Positions 29,927-39,082 of a stretch of DNA of 64,000 nt are shown here, piece by piece. The stretch lies in contig NZ_CP095551.1 in NCBI RefSeq assembly GCF_023078335.1, positions 124,001 through 188,000 of the forward strand. Direction: 5' to 3'. The notes beneath the pieces were generated by a model. It saw only the letters and a list, made by a program, of their open reading frames with translations. It was not told the origin of the DNA and searched no databases. Positions within the stretch are counted from its first letter, which is position 1. Each line of letters opens with the position of its first letter. The DNA comes from Metabacillus endolithicus. GTDB taxonomy: Bacteria > Bacillota > Bacilli > Bacillales > Bacillaceae. Both the position numbers and the translations under genes were made by a program.

Positions 29927-30274
29927 ATGAACTCAGTATTAAATAAAATTAGTGGTGTTTTTATACCAATTAGTAATATTGAAAATGCTCGTGATTGGTA
30001 TTGTGATATTTTAGACTTGTCAACAGAAGGGGAGATTTACTTTGGTCATATCTATGTTCTTCCATTAGATGGGCCAAATATTGTACTTGATAGTAAAATT
30101 TTCGCACCAGACGATGTATATAAGACTCCAGCATTTCAACTGCAAACTGATGATATCCATCTATCTTACGAATATCTAAAAGAAAAAAATGTGAAAATAA
30201 CCACTAAAATTGAAAATGGACATTGGTTTAATTTTAAGGACCCAGATGGCAATGTAATAATGGTATGTAAATAA
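29927..30274 (+). CDS. VOC (glyoxalase/bleomycin resistance-like) family protein
   Basis: A 115-residue single VOC module with paired beta-alpha-beta-beta-beta pattern: ISGVFIPISNIENARDWYCD at the start, HIYVLPLDGPNIVL mid-way and WFNFKDPDGNVIMVC at the end. Family members bind a metal and act as dioxygenases, isomerases or drug-binding proteins; the substrate is not predictable. The start ATG follows TTTGGAGGTAAGCG. Confidence 0.85.
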   Translation: MNSVLNKISGVFIPISNIENARDWYCDILDLSTEGEIYFGHIYVLPLDGPNIVLDSKIFAPDDVYKTPAFQLQTDDIHLSYEYLKEKNVKITTKIENGHWFNFKDPDGNVIMVCK

Positions 30275-30424
30275 TGTTTATAATTACTTGGTAATCGCCA
30301 TTAACCAATAGTCCTATCATTTTTTGCAATAACACAAGAGTGAGGAACATGTTTTATCTCTATTCAATGAATAGACGTTATGATGTTTTTAACTGAAAGT
30401 TGCTTATCATTAAATTTCCACATA

Positions 30425-30458
30425 GGACGCCTTTCTGGAACAAGGAAAGGCGCTTATT
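30425..30458 (+). terminator. repeat-family terminator after the VOC gene region
   Basis: ACGCCTTTC / GAAAGGCGC stem around TGGAACAAG, followed by TTATTTCAGTTAAG. Same family as 13448 and 45768. Confidence 0.7.
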
Positions 30459-30603
30459 TCAGTTAAGTGCCAGAAGACGAACAATACCTGTCTGCTTTAT
30501 TGGATCAAAATATTTAAATGTTAGTGAGTTTTTGAAAATATGTAATTAAAGTTAAATCAGTTTAGCTTTAAAGGTACATATTAAAATAAATACATGAGGG
30601 GTA

Positions 30604-30995
30604 TTGTTTGAAAAATCTATAATAATGATATTTAGTTTATTTCTGATTTCTTGTAAAAACAGTGGAATCATTATTGATGAAACACCAGAAGAAGCGTTGC
30701 AAAAACAAGACTCAAAAGAAAATGCTTTTAAGATTAATAAAATACTTAATTCAACAAACGATAATCAAAAACAAGATTTTTACGGTTTTGAAGGTGAAGT
30801 AGAAAATAGAACCGAGTGGTTTGTAGTGAATGTAAAGGATTTCGTTAATATCGGTACACCGAATAATGAAAATGAATCATATACTTCAGGAACAGATACT
30901 TTCACTGCGGGATTAAGTAATAAACCTGAATTATTGTTGATATTCCTGTAAATGACTATTAAGTTTGGATTGAAAAGCTTGAAAATGAAAAATAA
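30604..30995 (+). pseudogene. lipoprotein, unknown, frameshift and internal stop
   Basis: Starts at a TTG after GAGGGG. The signal ends in a lipobox LFLISC with the cysteine at residue 17, so it would be a membrane-anchored lipoprotein. The mature part is polar (FYGFEGEVENRTEWFVVNV). The frame stops at 30951; adding one T near 30935 gives PELFVDIPVNDY, then a TAA interrupts before VWIEKLENEK (stop 30995). No family recognised. Confidence 0.5.
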
Positions 30996-31078
30996 ATCTT
31001 CATATATGAAGCTCGAGAAAAATTGTAAATTTGTACTTCAAAAGGTGTATTAATTCAATATCCATCTTCAACAAACAA

Positions 31079-31114
31079 AAGCACCTTTGTTTATTACGTA
31101 GAAGGTGTTTTTGT
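31079..31114 (+). terminator. terminator preceded by the 3' repeat motif
   Basis: CACCTT / AAGGTG stem with T5, directly after ATCTTCAACAAACAAAAG. Confidence 0.6.
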
Positions 31115-31187
31115 TGTGTTATTGACGTAAATTGCGACATAAAAAGTATATTACCAATCGTTCGATTAATAAACCTGAGAGTGTAAT

Positions 31188-31660
31188 TTATTGATTGTCA
31201 TTTGATTTAACCTGCTTTTCATACAGAAGTTGAGATCCATATAAAACAAATGTCTTGATTAAAAATACTATCGATAATTGGAGCTTTGAGAGCCGTACTA
31301 ATGTGACATAACCGATTTTTTTAAGCCAATCCATCACAAAATACGTAAAAAAGGAGTCAACAAGAAGGTTTATAAAAAAGTATAACTTAAATTTTCCGTA
31401 CGTGTATTTTAATATCCAAAGAGAACCGATAAAAAACGGTCCTATTATCAAGGGAAGTTCCCCAATAAAATTACGTTTTATGTTTGAAGGGAACCACCAC
31501 CACCATTTTTTCTTTTCAGCATATCTCCCTTCCACCATTAGAATATACACATACTAATCGCGAAAGGAAAATATCTTTTGAAATATTTTAACCCGAGTAA
31601 AGGTAATGAAAGCCAGGGTAAAAGAATCATTAGAATATTGAAAGTCTTAGTTAATTCCAT
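31188..31660 (-). pseudogene. truncated and frameshifted second copy of the 10068 membrane gene
   Basis: Minus-strand sequence nearly identical to 10208-10652. The N-terminal part is out of frame because one base is missing in TTAGAATATACAC (copy 1 has TTAGATATATACAC), and a CAC triplet is added in the WWW run. The C-terminal ~50 residues are absent. Clearly a decayed duplicate. Confidence 0.75.
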
Positions 31661-31722
31661 TATTTTACATACTTTAGAATTTTATATTTTTATTGTTGCT
31701 AAGTTTGGTAATTAATAGTAAT
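31208..31722. repeat. ~515-bp duplicated segment (copy at 10203-10720)
   Basis: High identity across the whole segment in the same orientation, ending at GTTGCTAAGTTTGGTAATTA. The distance between copies is ~21 kb, so recombination could delete or duplicate the intervening DNA. Confidence 0.8.
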
Positions 31723-31736
31723 AAGGTTATAAGTAT

Positions 31737-31886
31737 ATGGCTATATATAATCCGCGTAATAATCTTTTCAAGAACTTTGAGCCAAAGCAAACATCACGAG
31801 TATATGAAATAACAGATAGAGGATTATATGATGTTAGTGGAGGTTATTATGTTATTACAGCAAGTCATACATCCTTAGATCTATAG
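31737..31886 (+). CDS. 49-aa phage-related small protein
   Basis: The frame encodes MAIYNPRNNLFKNFEPKQTS and ends with VSGGYYVITASHTSLDL. The style and its place directly before a tail-fibre-like gene suggest a phage tail module fragment. No ribosome site stands out. Confidence 0.35.
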   Translation: MAIYNPRNNLFKNFEPKQTSRVYEITDRGLYDVSGGYYVITASHTSLDL

Positions 31887-31889
31887 GTT

Positions 31890-31930
31890 ATTTAGCCAAC
31901 ATCTTTAGATGTTGGCTTTTAATGTCGCAT
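31890..31930 (+). terminator. terminator with ATGTCGCATT tag
   Basis: GCCAACATCTTTAGATGTTGGC hairpin then TTTTAATGTCGCATTAGG. It resembles the tagged terminators at 34452 and 36715. Confidence 0.6.
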
Positions 31931-32020
31931 TAGGCTGAAAATGCGTCAAAGACTGCATACGGTCATGTTAAGGTTGGTACCGGCATTAATGTTACAGATG
32001 GAGTTATAAGTGTTGCAGAA

Positions 32021-33184
32021 ATGACTGCTTCCAATGTATCGACAACAAGTGGAAGCAATGTTCAAACTGAGTTAGATAGTTTAAAGTCATCTGTCAATAA
32101 TGGGAAAACAACAGTCAAGAACGCTATTATTGGCAAAGGTGGAACAGTTCTTGACGGAGATGGTGATGGAGTTAGTACTTTTGCGGAGTTGGAAAGTGGG
32201 GTGAAGTCTATACCACCAGGCTTGAAAGTCGATCCATTAAACGAGTTATTAGTATCCACATTCCCTTATAGTAAGAAAAGTTATAATAATTCATCAATAA
32301 ACAATATCCTAGCTATTAGCGATAAGTATGTTGTTTATCAAAACGCAGAGTATGCTAATGGACAATTAAAAGTAATAGACAGAGATTCTGGTATTGAAAT
32401 AACAACAATCACATTACCTACCGGTTACTTGCCTTATACAAGATCATACAATCCATGTGCGGCTATTAATGGCGATTGGTTATATTGTACTATGCAATAT
32501 AATAGTGCCTATGATGTATTTGCTATTAACGTCTTAACAGGTAATTCTACATTTAAGACCTTCGGAAACACTAATCGAGTTGAATCATTAAAACTATGTT
32601 CTGATGGTTATGTTTATGGAGTATCATACGGAACGATATCGAAATGGGACAATAAAGGGAATCGCCTATATATGACTAATTTCTCTTCTACTAATGGCGG
32701 AGGAGATAGAGTATTTGATGTAATAGATAACGTTCTTTATTTCGGAAATAATAATGGTGGAAAGTTCGTGCTTGCTAATCCATCTACAGGTAATAAAATT
32801 ACCGATTATGTTGTATCAAACGCGACAAATAACGCTCCCTCTCATTTATTCAAAATAGGAAGTTACTTTTTTGTTTGTTGTGGGGTGTATGTGGCTCGTT
32901 TCACATCAACTTGGACAAACGATATCATAATGGGCGATACGTTGGGAATCTATAAAATTACGGATACTTATTTTCTAGCTTTCAAAAGAGATACTTCAAC
33001 TTATCCCGCAGGAGGAGCTATGTACAATCCAGACTTAACAATCAAAAAAATGTCAATCACTGCTTTTTCATTTCAGAGCGCAATCGCTAACGAAAACGAA
33101 AAGTATATAGAATTAATACAAGGTTTTGGCGCGTCGTCGGATTCTGCACAGGAAATGTCGGTAGTTCGTATGTATAAAAAATAG
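32021..33184 (+). CDS. phage tail-fibre-like protein
   Basis: 387 residues from ATG 32021, but the frame continues upstream to 31934 with text typical of phage tail fibres (AYGHVKVGTGINVTDGVISV), ended by an in-frame TAG, so the N-terminus is probably lost. NVQTELDSLKSSVNNGKTT is a common coiled region of Bacillus phage fibres, and TVLDGDGDGVSTFAEL follows. The C-terminal ~280 residues resemble a beta-propeller with repeated YxxxN/GDWLYCTM-type strands. It would bind a cell surface as part of a phage tail; here it is a remnant with no head or packaging genes. Confidence 0.6.
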   Translation: MTASNVSTTSGSNVQTELDSLKSSVNNGKTTVKNAIIGKGGTVLDGDGDGVSTFAELESGVKSIPPGLKVDPLNELLVSTFPYSKKSYNNSSINNILAISDKYVVYQNAEYANGQLKVIDRDSGIEITTITLPTGYLPYTRSYNPCAAINGDWLYCTMQYNSAYDVFAINVLTGNSTFKTFGNTNRVESLKLCSDGYVYGVSYGTISKWDNKGNRLYMTNFSSTNGGGDRVFDVIDNVLYFGNNNGGKFVLANPSTGNKITDYVVSNATNNAPSHLFKIGSYFFVCCGVYVARFTSTWTNDIIMGDTLGIYKITDTYFLAFKRDTSTYPAGGAMYNPDLTIKKMSITAFSFQSAIANENEKYIELIQGFGASSDSAQEMSVVRMYKK

Positions 33185-33196
33185 GAGGGATTCATT

Positions 33197-33532
33197 TTGT
33201 GGTATGTTACGTACAAGAAAATAACAAACGAAAAAGCTAGAGTGGAAAATTATTTCAATCTGGATTTAGTTGAAAAACCAGAGGGAGTCGAAGGATTTGA
33301 AATTGTAAAAATACCTACTCCACCACTAAAAGATGGTCATGAAGTGATTGAATTTATCAATCCTAACACAAGGGAATTTTTCTATGATTTTATTCCACGC
33401 CCCTTATCTCCAGAAGAAAAGATTTAACAGCTTGAAGTTGAGAAAGAAATTTTGATTCAACAACAAGCCCAATTAAACGCTGATCTAACAGCATTTATGG
33501 ATTACTACTTCTCTACAACATCGGGAAACTAA
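33197..33532 (+). pseudogene. phage tail-associated protein with premature stop
   Basis: Begins with TTG 33197 eight bases after AGGAGGGA. Coding runs through PRPLSPEEKI, then TAA at 33425, then continues in the same frame as a helix (QLEVEKEILIQQQAQLNADL) and ends with FMDYYFSTTSGN. The single nonsense codon breaks a typical 'PLS..E....LE..' phage protein. Confidence 0.55.
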
Positions 33533-33562
33533 AAATTGAAATTGATCTAGGAGGGATATTAC

Positions 33563-33775
33563 ATGGCAGTATTAAGCTTTAGAACGTCATCTTATGCAAG
33601 AGATGTATATTTATATGGGAATCGTAAAATTGCTGATACACCAACTGAGTACCATGAACCGGTAAAGGAATATGCAGCAAATACATTTAATCAATCTCAA
33701 GTGGATGATGCATTAACAAAGACATACATTTCTCAAACAGAATATGATGAAACAATGGCGTACAAACAAGTGTAG
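33563..33775 (+). CDS. small phage tail-module protein
   Basis: A 70-residue product ending DDALTKTYISQTEYDETMAY, a pattern common in short phage proteins encoded after the tail fibre (XkdX-like). RBS AGGAGGGATATTAC precedes the ATG. Confidence 0.5.
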   Translation: MAVLSFRTSSYARDVYLYGNRKIADTPTEYHEPVKEYAANTFNQSQVDDALTKTYISQTEYDETMAYKQV

Positions 33776-33919
33776 GCTATTTTTTATGTCTTAATAACCC
33801 ATCAGGGAATTAATGTTCATTTATTTTGGGACTAGAAAGGATAGTGACTATGAACGAATAGATGATTTAGTCTAATGGATAAGTTATCTGCATAGGATTG
33901 GACAAAGGGGGGAGGAGAA

Positions 33920-34427
33920 ATGCAGAAAATGCAGAAATTGTTGATTCTATTGTTCTTTTTGATTTCCTTGATTGGATGTGAAAAGGAAAGTAAGGTTAAA
34001 CAAATTAATTATATAAAAGAGGGGATCGTTGAAGACTTAGATAAATATACTTCAATGACTCAAGTTGAACAGGATTTAGATGGGAATGGTTCTAAAGAGA
34101 TAATAACAATGTATGTTGGTCCAGCGTTAGAAAACGAAGGGAAAACCTCTATTCACGATGTTGATGAAGTATATTATAGGTTGATTGTTGAAGATGGAGA
34201 AAAGGAATTTTCACTTATAAACTTTAAGAAAGATTTGAAAAATATTGTTGAAGTTTGGTTTGAAGAAAAAGATGATGGATACGAAATCGTTATTTTCTTT
34301 GATGGAGAAAATAGGGAGATTATATCCTACAATTATGATAAAAAAATCTAGGTTTATTGAAGAAACAAAATATGAAAATAAAGGGAAGGTAAAAGAATTT
34401 AAGGATGTGTATTTCCCTGTAGAGTAA
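33920..34427 (+). pseudogene. lipoprotein, unknown, one frameshift in an A7 run
   Basis: Signal with lipobox SLIGC (cysteine near residue 20). A DLDGNGSKEI motif resembles calcium-binding or FG-GAP-like repeats. The frame stops at 34351 after SYNYDKKI. Removing one A from the A7 near 34343 continues DKKSRFIEETKYENKG to a TAA at 34427 (~168 residues). Strong GGGGGAGGAG site before ATG 33920. Confidence 0.6.
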
Positions 34428-34451
34428 GTTTGCACTATGGGTAATTAAGAT

Positions 34452-34482
34452 TTAAGTCAACAATATTATGTTGGCTTTTTTA
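34452..34482 (+). terminator. tagged terminator
   Basis: GTCAACAATATTATGTTGGC hairpin with TTTTTTATTGCGCAATCGGG after it. The 3' tag recurs at 36715-36765. Confidence 0.7.
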
Positions 34483-34630
34483 TTGCGCAATCGGGAATTT
34501 ATACGCAATAGTCTGTATTTGAAACTTGATTCAATTGAAAATGAAATAAAGAGCTTCCCATTAGGTGACTTTTTTAAATATTGTTATTGGTTTTAACTAA
34601 TACTAGCGTAAAAGAGCTTGGTGGTGGGTA

Positions 34631-35221
34631 ATGTTGGTGACTACGGAACAAGGAAAGCGACTAAATGAAATATTGGATTTACAAGAGAAGGTTGTTTCCA
34701 TGTGGTTAGATTATTGGGAGGAATACTCTCACTTTGGTACAGGTCCTTTCTGGGTTATTGTTTTGATGTTAGTTGTTCCACTTGTGATTCTTTATTTTAA
34801 GATCGATAGAACAAATGTTTTTCAACTTGGTTTCTATGGTTTTAATATACACACTTGGTTTACTTATTCAGATGCGATCGCAATGAGGACGGGGCACGTA
34901 TATTATCCGTTCCAGGCGATACCAGTTATGCCAGTTAACTTTGCCTTAGATGCTTCACTTGTTCCTGTCACCTTCATGTTGGTATATCAATGGTGTATCA
35001 ATAACAATAAGAATGTATTCCTTTATGGTATATTAACGAGTGCTTTTTTCTCATTTTTATTAAAACCTGTAATGGCTGCTTGGGATTTAATCAAACTAGG
35101 AAATGGTATGAATTACTTTTATCTCTTTCTCAATTATCTAGTCATCTTAATAATGGCAATTGTAATAACAAAGATATTTATCTACTTAAAACACCATCCA
35201 AGGATATATAAAAATAAATAA
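34631..35221 (+). CDS. CBO0543-family membrane protein
   Basis: A 196-residue protein with an amphipathic N-terminus and about five helices. FYGFNIHTWFTYSDAIAMR, ALDASLVPVTFMLVYQW and the charged turn AAWDLIKLGNGMNYFYLF are shared with 35624 and the decayed copies at 10800 and 12858. The family is common in Bacillaceae, has no known role, and is assigned here from recall. Confidence 0.6.
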   Translation: MLVTTEQGKRLNEILDLQEKVVSMWLDYWEEYSHFGTGPFWVIVLMLVVPLVILYFKIDRTNVFQLGFYGFNIHTWFTYSDAIAMRTGHVYYPFQAIPVMPVNFALDASLVPVTFMLVYQWCINNNKNVFLYGILTSAFFSFLLKPVMAAWDLIKLGNGMNYFYLFLNYLVILIMAIVITKIFIYLKHHPRIYKNK

Positions 35222-35361
35222 GTTTTATGTGTGCCTTATATTCTAAAGAAAGAAGAAACAGTATTGCGTATCCAGGATTTGATGTGCAGTAATGTGTATT
35301 AGTGTGTAATGATATTTATTCGGAGTTGTCATACAATAATTACCAATTGAGGTGATGTTGG

Positions 35362-35502
35362 ATGGTAACTAAAAGAGTGAACATCACAGTAGATCCGGAA
35401 ACCCTCGATGAGTTTTATCTGCTTGCAGCTAAGTAAGGGATTAAATTTTCTACATGGATACAAGTCAAAATGGATGAATTCATTGAGGAAGAAAATGATT
35501 GA
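35362..35502 (+). pseudogene. ribbon-helix-helix (CopG-like) protein with internal stop
   Basis: Encodes MVTKRVNITVDPETLDEFYL then LAAK, TAA, GIKFSTWIQVKMDEFIEEEN. This is a ~46-residue RHH fold with the stop in place of a probable lysine. It would be a plasmid-type small repressor or antitoxin. Confidence 0.5.
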
Positions 35503-35623
35503 AGAATATCGGCAACAAAAAAGGCGCTCATAGATTGAGTGCTCTTTTCATGTATCCTATTCCTGTCTTTGGTAAAAATAGTTATTAGCATTAAGTTAAT
35601 AAACAGGGAGGGGAAGGGGAAAC

Positions 35624-36184
35624 TTGAATAAGGAAGATTATTGGAAGAGTATTCGAGAGATTGATGAAGAATTTTTAAAATTAATAGGTTCTTACTGGAG
35701 TAGATATTCCGACTTTGGTAATTGGGAATTCTGGGTGACACTCCTTTTGTTAATTGCTCCTTTAATACTCTTATTTTTTACAGTTGATAAAAAGAGGATT
35801 CTTGAAGTGTTTTTCTTTGGGTATTCGGTAAATTTTTTATGGAGCTTTGTCGATATGGCACTTTCAAGGTATAATTTTTTAGCTCACAAATATTTTGTAA
35901 CACCTTTATTTCCATACGCTCTAAGTATTACCACCTCTTTACTTCCAGTCGGTTTTTTGCTTGTGTATCAATATTCAATAAATAACAATAAAAACTTTTA
36001 TTTAAATGCCATTTTACTAAGTGCGATTTTCGCATTTGGTTTCGCATCTTTAGAAATATATTTAGATTTTTTAGATTTACGGAAAGGTATGAATTTAATA
36101 CATATCTTCCTATTAGATATAGTTATTTCGTTTATTGCGTATTGGATGACTAAATTTGTTTTAAAGGTAAGTAAAAAAGGTTAA
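35624..36184 (+). CDS. CBO0543-family membrane protein
   Basis: A 186-residue paralogue of 34631: SYWSRYSDFGNWEFWVTLLL, FTVDKKRILEVFFFGY, TTSLLPVGFLLVYQYS and DLRKGMNLIHIFLLD align block by block. The TTG start follows GGGAGGGGAAGGGG. The helices are predicted transmembrane; the function is unknown. Confidence 0.6.
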   Translation: MNKEDYWKSIREIDEEFLKLIGSYWSRYSDFGNWEFWVTLLLLIAPLILLFFTVDKKRILEVFFFGYSVNFLWSFVDMALSRYNFLAHKYFVTPLFPYALSITTSLLPVGFLLVYQYSINNNKNFYLNAILLSAIFAFGFASLEIYLDFLDLRKGMNLIHIFLLDIVISFIAYWMTKFVLKVSKKG

Positions 36185-36347
36185 ATATTTTAAGCATCTA
36201 TTTTGGATGCTTTTTTACTTGTACAAAAATTTATGTCGCATAATTATTTATTACTCTCTATAAATGGCTATAAATCCTCATATATCAGTATTTGTGTCAA
36301 TGCCAAGCAATAGGGAATTTTAATGCAACAACACATTGTGAGAAGGT

Positions 36348-36578
36348 GTGGATTCAACTAAAGGCAGTTTAATAGGAAAGAATAAACCTTGTTTTGAGGA
36401 GGAGAATATTGAACAAACCAAGTTAATTGTTGTAAATGTAATTACTGGACTATTTGTTACGATATCTAGTGTTATTGGATATATATTTAGTGGGATTGGA
36501 AAGGGTTCTACCAATGACTTCACAATCCTCATTTGGTTGTTTATTTGGGTAATCGGTTTATTTTACAACTCAAAGTAA
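36348..36578 (+). CDS. small membrane protein, unknown
   Basis: The product has two hydrophobic segments (LIVVNVITGLFVTISSVIGY and ILIWLFIWVIGLFY). The start is uncertain: GTG 36348 has a poor site, while GAGGAGGAG (36396-36404) lies just before an ATT and IEQTKLIVV, suggesting a shorter ~58-residue protein. Family not recognised. Confidence 0.4.
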   Translation: MDSTKGSLIGKNKPCFEEENIEQTKLIVVNVITGLFVTISSVIGYIFSGIGKGSTNDFTILIWLFIWVIGLFYNSK

Positions 36579-36713
36579 AAACTAGAGTAATTGGAATAAT
36601 TGTTACTCTCATTCCAGTTGTATACTTCCTTTACGTTTATATTTCCACTGTAAAGATGTAGTTAATTTTGTGAATGTACTTAAGCTAAAGAAGAGCTTTA
36701 TTTTAATAAGCAG

Positions 36714-36743
36714 AGTTAAGTCAACATTAATTTGTTGGCTTTT
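36714..36743 (+). terminator. tagged terminator
   Basis: GTCAACATTAATTTGTTGGC hairpin, T6, then GTTTCGCAATCGGGAATTG. Same tag as 34452. Confidence 0.65.
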
Positions 36744-36811
36744 TTGTTTCGCAATCGGGAATTGACTACTATAATCGAAGCGCCATTGTGGAGTAACTCT
36801 CATTAAAGAAC

Positions 36812-36867
36812 AAGCAAGCATAACCTTGGCAAAGTAAAAGGGAGATTATGCTTGCTTGTTCTTTTTT
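36812..36867 (+). terminator. large hairpin terminator
   Basis: AACAAGCAAGCATAA / TTATGCTTGCTTGTT arms with a ~20-nt loop and T7. Located ~130 bp before the HTH gene at 36994. Confidence 0.8.
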
Positions 36868-36993
36868 TGTTTAACAATCTTATTTACTTTTGCTAAAATC
36901 CCTTAAACACCGTCTTTTTATTCCAATTCGGAGTTACTAGTAAGTAGTATATATGATAATATATGTATAAATAATAAAATGGAGGGTGTACAA

Positions 36994-37377
36994 TTGTCTC
37001 ATAAGAATAGTCCTAAAAAATTTGCACTTAATATGAGCGCTGCTCAATTCACTAAATTTTATATCCTTCACCTTCTCCAGACAAAACCAAGCGGTATGAT
37101 ATCAGAACATTTTAAAGAAGAATTTAAGAAGATTGGTGGCCAATGGGTACCAGCTCCTTCTACTCTTCTTGACACCCTACATGATATGACAAATGATGGT
37201 TTATTAAGCCGTAGAGACTCCTATAAATCTCTAGAAAAGAGGCGACAGCGTGTATATTACTATACATTAACTGAACAAGGGAAAGAAGAGTTTGATATTC
37301 TTAAAAAGAAATATCTTATTTTGTTCCAAGAGCAAAAGGAAATTATCGAACGTATCTTAAAAACAGTTTTTAATTAA
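36994..37377 (+). CDS. PadR-like winged-helix regulator
   Basis: About 127 residues. FYILHLLQTKPSGMISEHFK, APSTLLDTLHDMTNDGLLSR and KRRQRVYYYTLTEQGKEEFD follow the PadR/winged-helix order. The frame extends to 36979, but GGAGGG lies eight bases before TTG 36994 (MSHKNSPKKF). It may be the first gene of the 37-39 kb unit. Confidence 0.65.
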   Translation: MSHKNSPKKFALNMSAAQFTKFYILHLLQTKPSGMISEHFKEEFKKIGGQWVPAPSTLLDTLHDMTNDGLLSRRDSYKSLEKRRQRVYYYTLTEQGKEEFDILKKKYLILFQEQKEIIERILKTVFN

Positions 37378-37392
37378 AAAGGATTGGATAAT

Positions 37393-37878
37393 ATGAATGA
37401 GATACTGATGGTTCAAAAAAATATGATTGATGTGGCAAAAGAAATATTCAAATCACATGTATCTATAGTAGAGGCTTGGGAAAACAAGTGGAAAATACTA
37501 TCTGATAATCCTTATGAAGATGGAATCGTTGATACAGCCTCATTTAGAGCTTACCTGCTAATATTAGAAGAAATTACAAACGAGTCCAACCTACCCATTA
37601 GTAATTTAAAATCTTGGATTTATAATTATAGAGATAGGATAGTATCTTTTGTAGAGCCTTTTATAGAAAATGAATGGTCCTATAATCGAACTAGAAAGAA
37701 TACAAGAGATATTAAGAGTGAAAACCAAGAACTTGTCACTAGTTTAGTAAATACAGAATTTGCTGAATCAGGAAGTGCACTTATTTTTCACAAATTACGA
37801 GAAACAATTAGTAAAAATGAATTTAAAGATATCCAGGTATATCCTACCGCTCAGATCTCAGACGAAAGAAAAAAATGA
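37393..37878 (+). CDS. hypothetical protein upstream of the HTH/Rep-like gene
   Basis: 161 residues, mostly helical and charged; I see no known domain. AAAGGATTGGATAAT precedes ATG 37393. Its stop overlaps the ATG of the next gene (ATGA at 37875-37878), so the pair may be coupled. Alternatively this is the N-terminus of the same protein with a missing base in the A7 run. Function unknown. Confidence 0.5.
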   Translation: MNEILMVQKNMIDVAKEIFKSHVSIVEAWENKWKILSDNPYEDGIVDTASFRAYLLILEEITNESNLPISNLKSWIYNYRDRIVSFVEPFIENEWSYNRTRKNTRDIKSENQELVTSLVNTEFAESGSALIFHKLRETISKNEFKDIQVYPTAQISDERKK

Positions 37879-39074
37879 AAGCGGTAGCCCAAGTTCGAAA
37901 TGAGGCAAATAAAGGATTAAGACTAACATCATCTGAGATTGAACAATGGCAAAACCTAACAGATCATGCTATTTCGGTTATGGATGATTTAACCGCAGAT
38001 ATTTTTGATATTATTTCAATTATGTGGATGAAGAAAGCCTCAATATAAAGATGAGATGATTCACTTTCATTGTGATGATGCTTTAAATCTAAGAAATATA
38101 CAAGGTCGTAGTGGTGGACAAGGTGAATACCAGACTGGTTACAGAAAAAAAGATCGCGATGATGTAATGAAGAGATTAGCAGCCTTATCTTCAATATGGA
38201 TACGTATAGAAAAAGATGAATTAAGACTAGTAGATGAAGAGACAAAGAATATAGATAGGCTTGAGCAAGTTCAATTTAATCCTCTATTCCTAGTTGATAG
38301 TATTACAGTGGCTTATAGAGGAGACGAACCTGTTGGAATATATGAATGTAGTATTAGACCTGGAGAAATAATGAGTCATTTCCTTTTCGGCGCAAGAAAA
38401 GAGAGTGGATTCCTAGCCTTAAAAGCATTACAGTATAATCCAATAAGACAAAAATACCATAAACGACTAGCACGTTATCTTGCATGGCAATGGAGAATAA
38501 GGCAAAAAAAGCAGATTACTTTCGCCCTTATAATTTAAGTGGGGACAAGGGAATTCTTAAAGTAATGGGGTTAGAGATTAATGAAAGATATCCCCAACGA
38601 ACAAAAGAAACTGTTGAGAATGTATTGGACACTTTATTAGAAGATAAGATTATTGACAATTGGGAGTATGTTGGAGATTTTGATGGAATTTCATCGAAAA
38701 AATTCTGGTTGGAAGGTTGGCTTAATTCTCAGGTGCGTATTATTCCTACTAAGGATTTATTAAGTCAGTACAAAAAAGAGAACATTGAAGAAAAGCAGAC
38801 AATTAATACAATCAGTATGTTACAAAGCTTAATAGAAAAAGAAATGAAAATAGTAAGTGAATACGAGAATAGTACTAATGATGATACAAATGCTCTAGCA
38901 AGTCTCTTCACAAAGGAGAGAAAAAAGAGGAATCTTTCTATTTCAGCAGCAGCTAGTCAAATAGGCGTCTCTCATAGTACCCTCTCTAGATTTGAGAGAG
39001 GACAAATAAAAAAGCCTACAAATGAAAATATAGAGAAAATAAAAAACTGGTTGGGAATAGAAGACTTGGATTAA
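37875..39074 (+). pseudogene. HTH (XRE)-containing protein, RepA/primase-like region, two frameshifts
   Basis: Three frame segments give ~400 residues. The middle (RLARYLAWQWRIRQKK, NERYPQRTKETVENVLDTLL, WEYVGDF) resembles winged-helix replication-type initiator proteins of Bacillus plasmids. The C-terminus is an XRE HTH (LSISAAASQIGVSHSTLSRF). Breaks lie near 38035 and in the A7 at 38504; one extra A repairs the latter (RQKKADYFRPY). The stop codon lies inside the palindrome that marks the IS1182-like insertion. It could be a plasmid regulator or a second replication gene; low certainty. Confidence 0.5.
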
Positions 39075-39082
39075 TCCAAGTC
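39063..39082. repeat. 20-bp palindrome, left copy flanking the IS1182-like element
   Basis: GACTTGGATTAATCCAAGTC is a perfect inverted repeat and is identical to the copy at 40581-40600. Confidence 0.9.
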
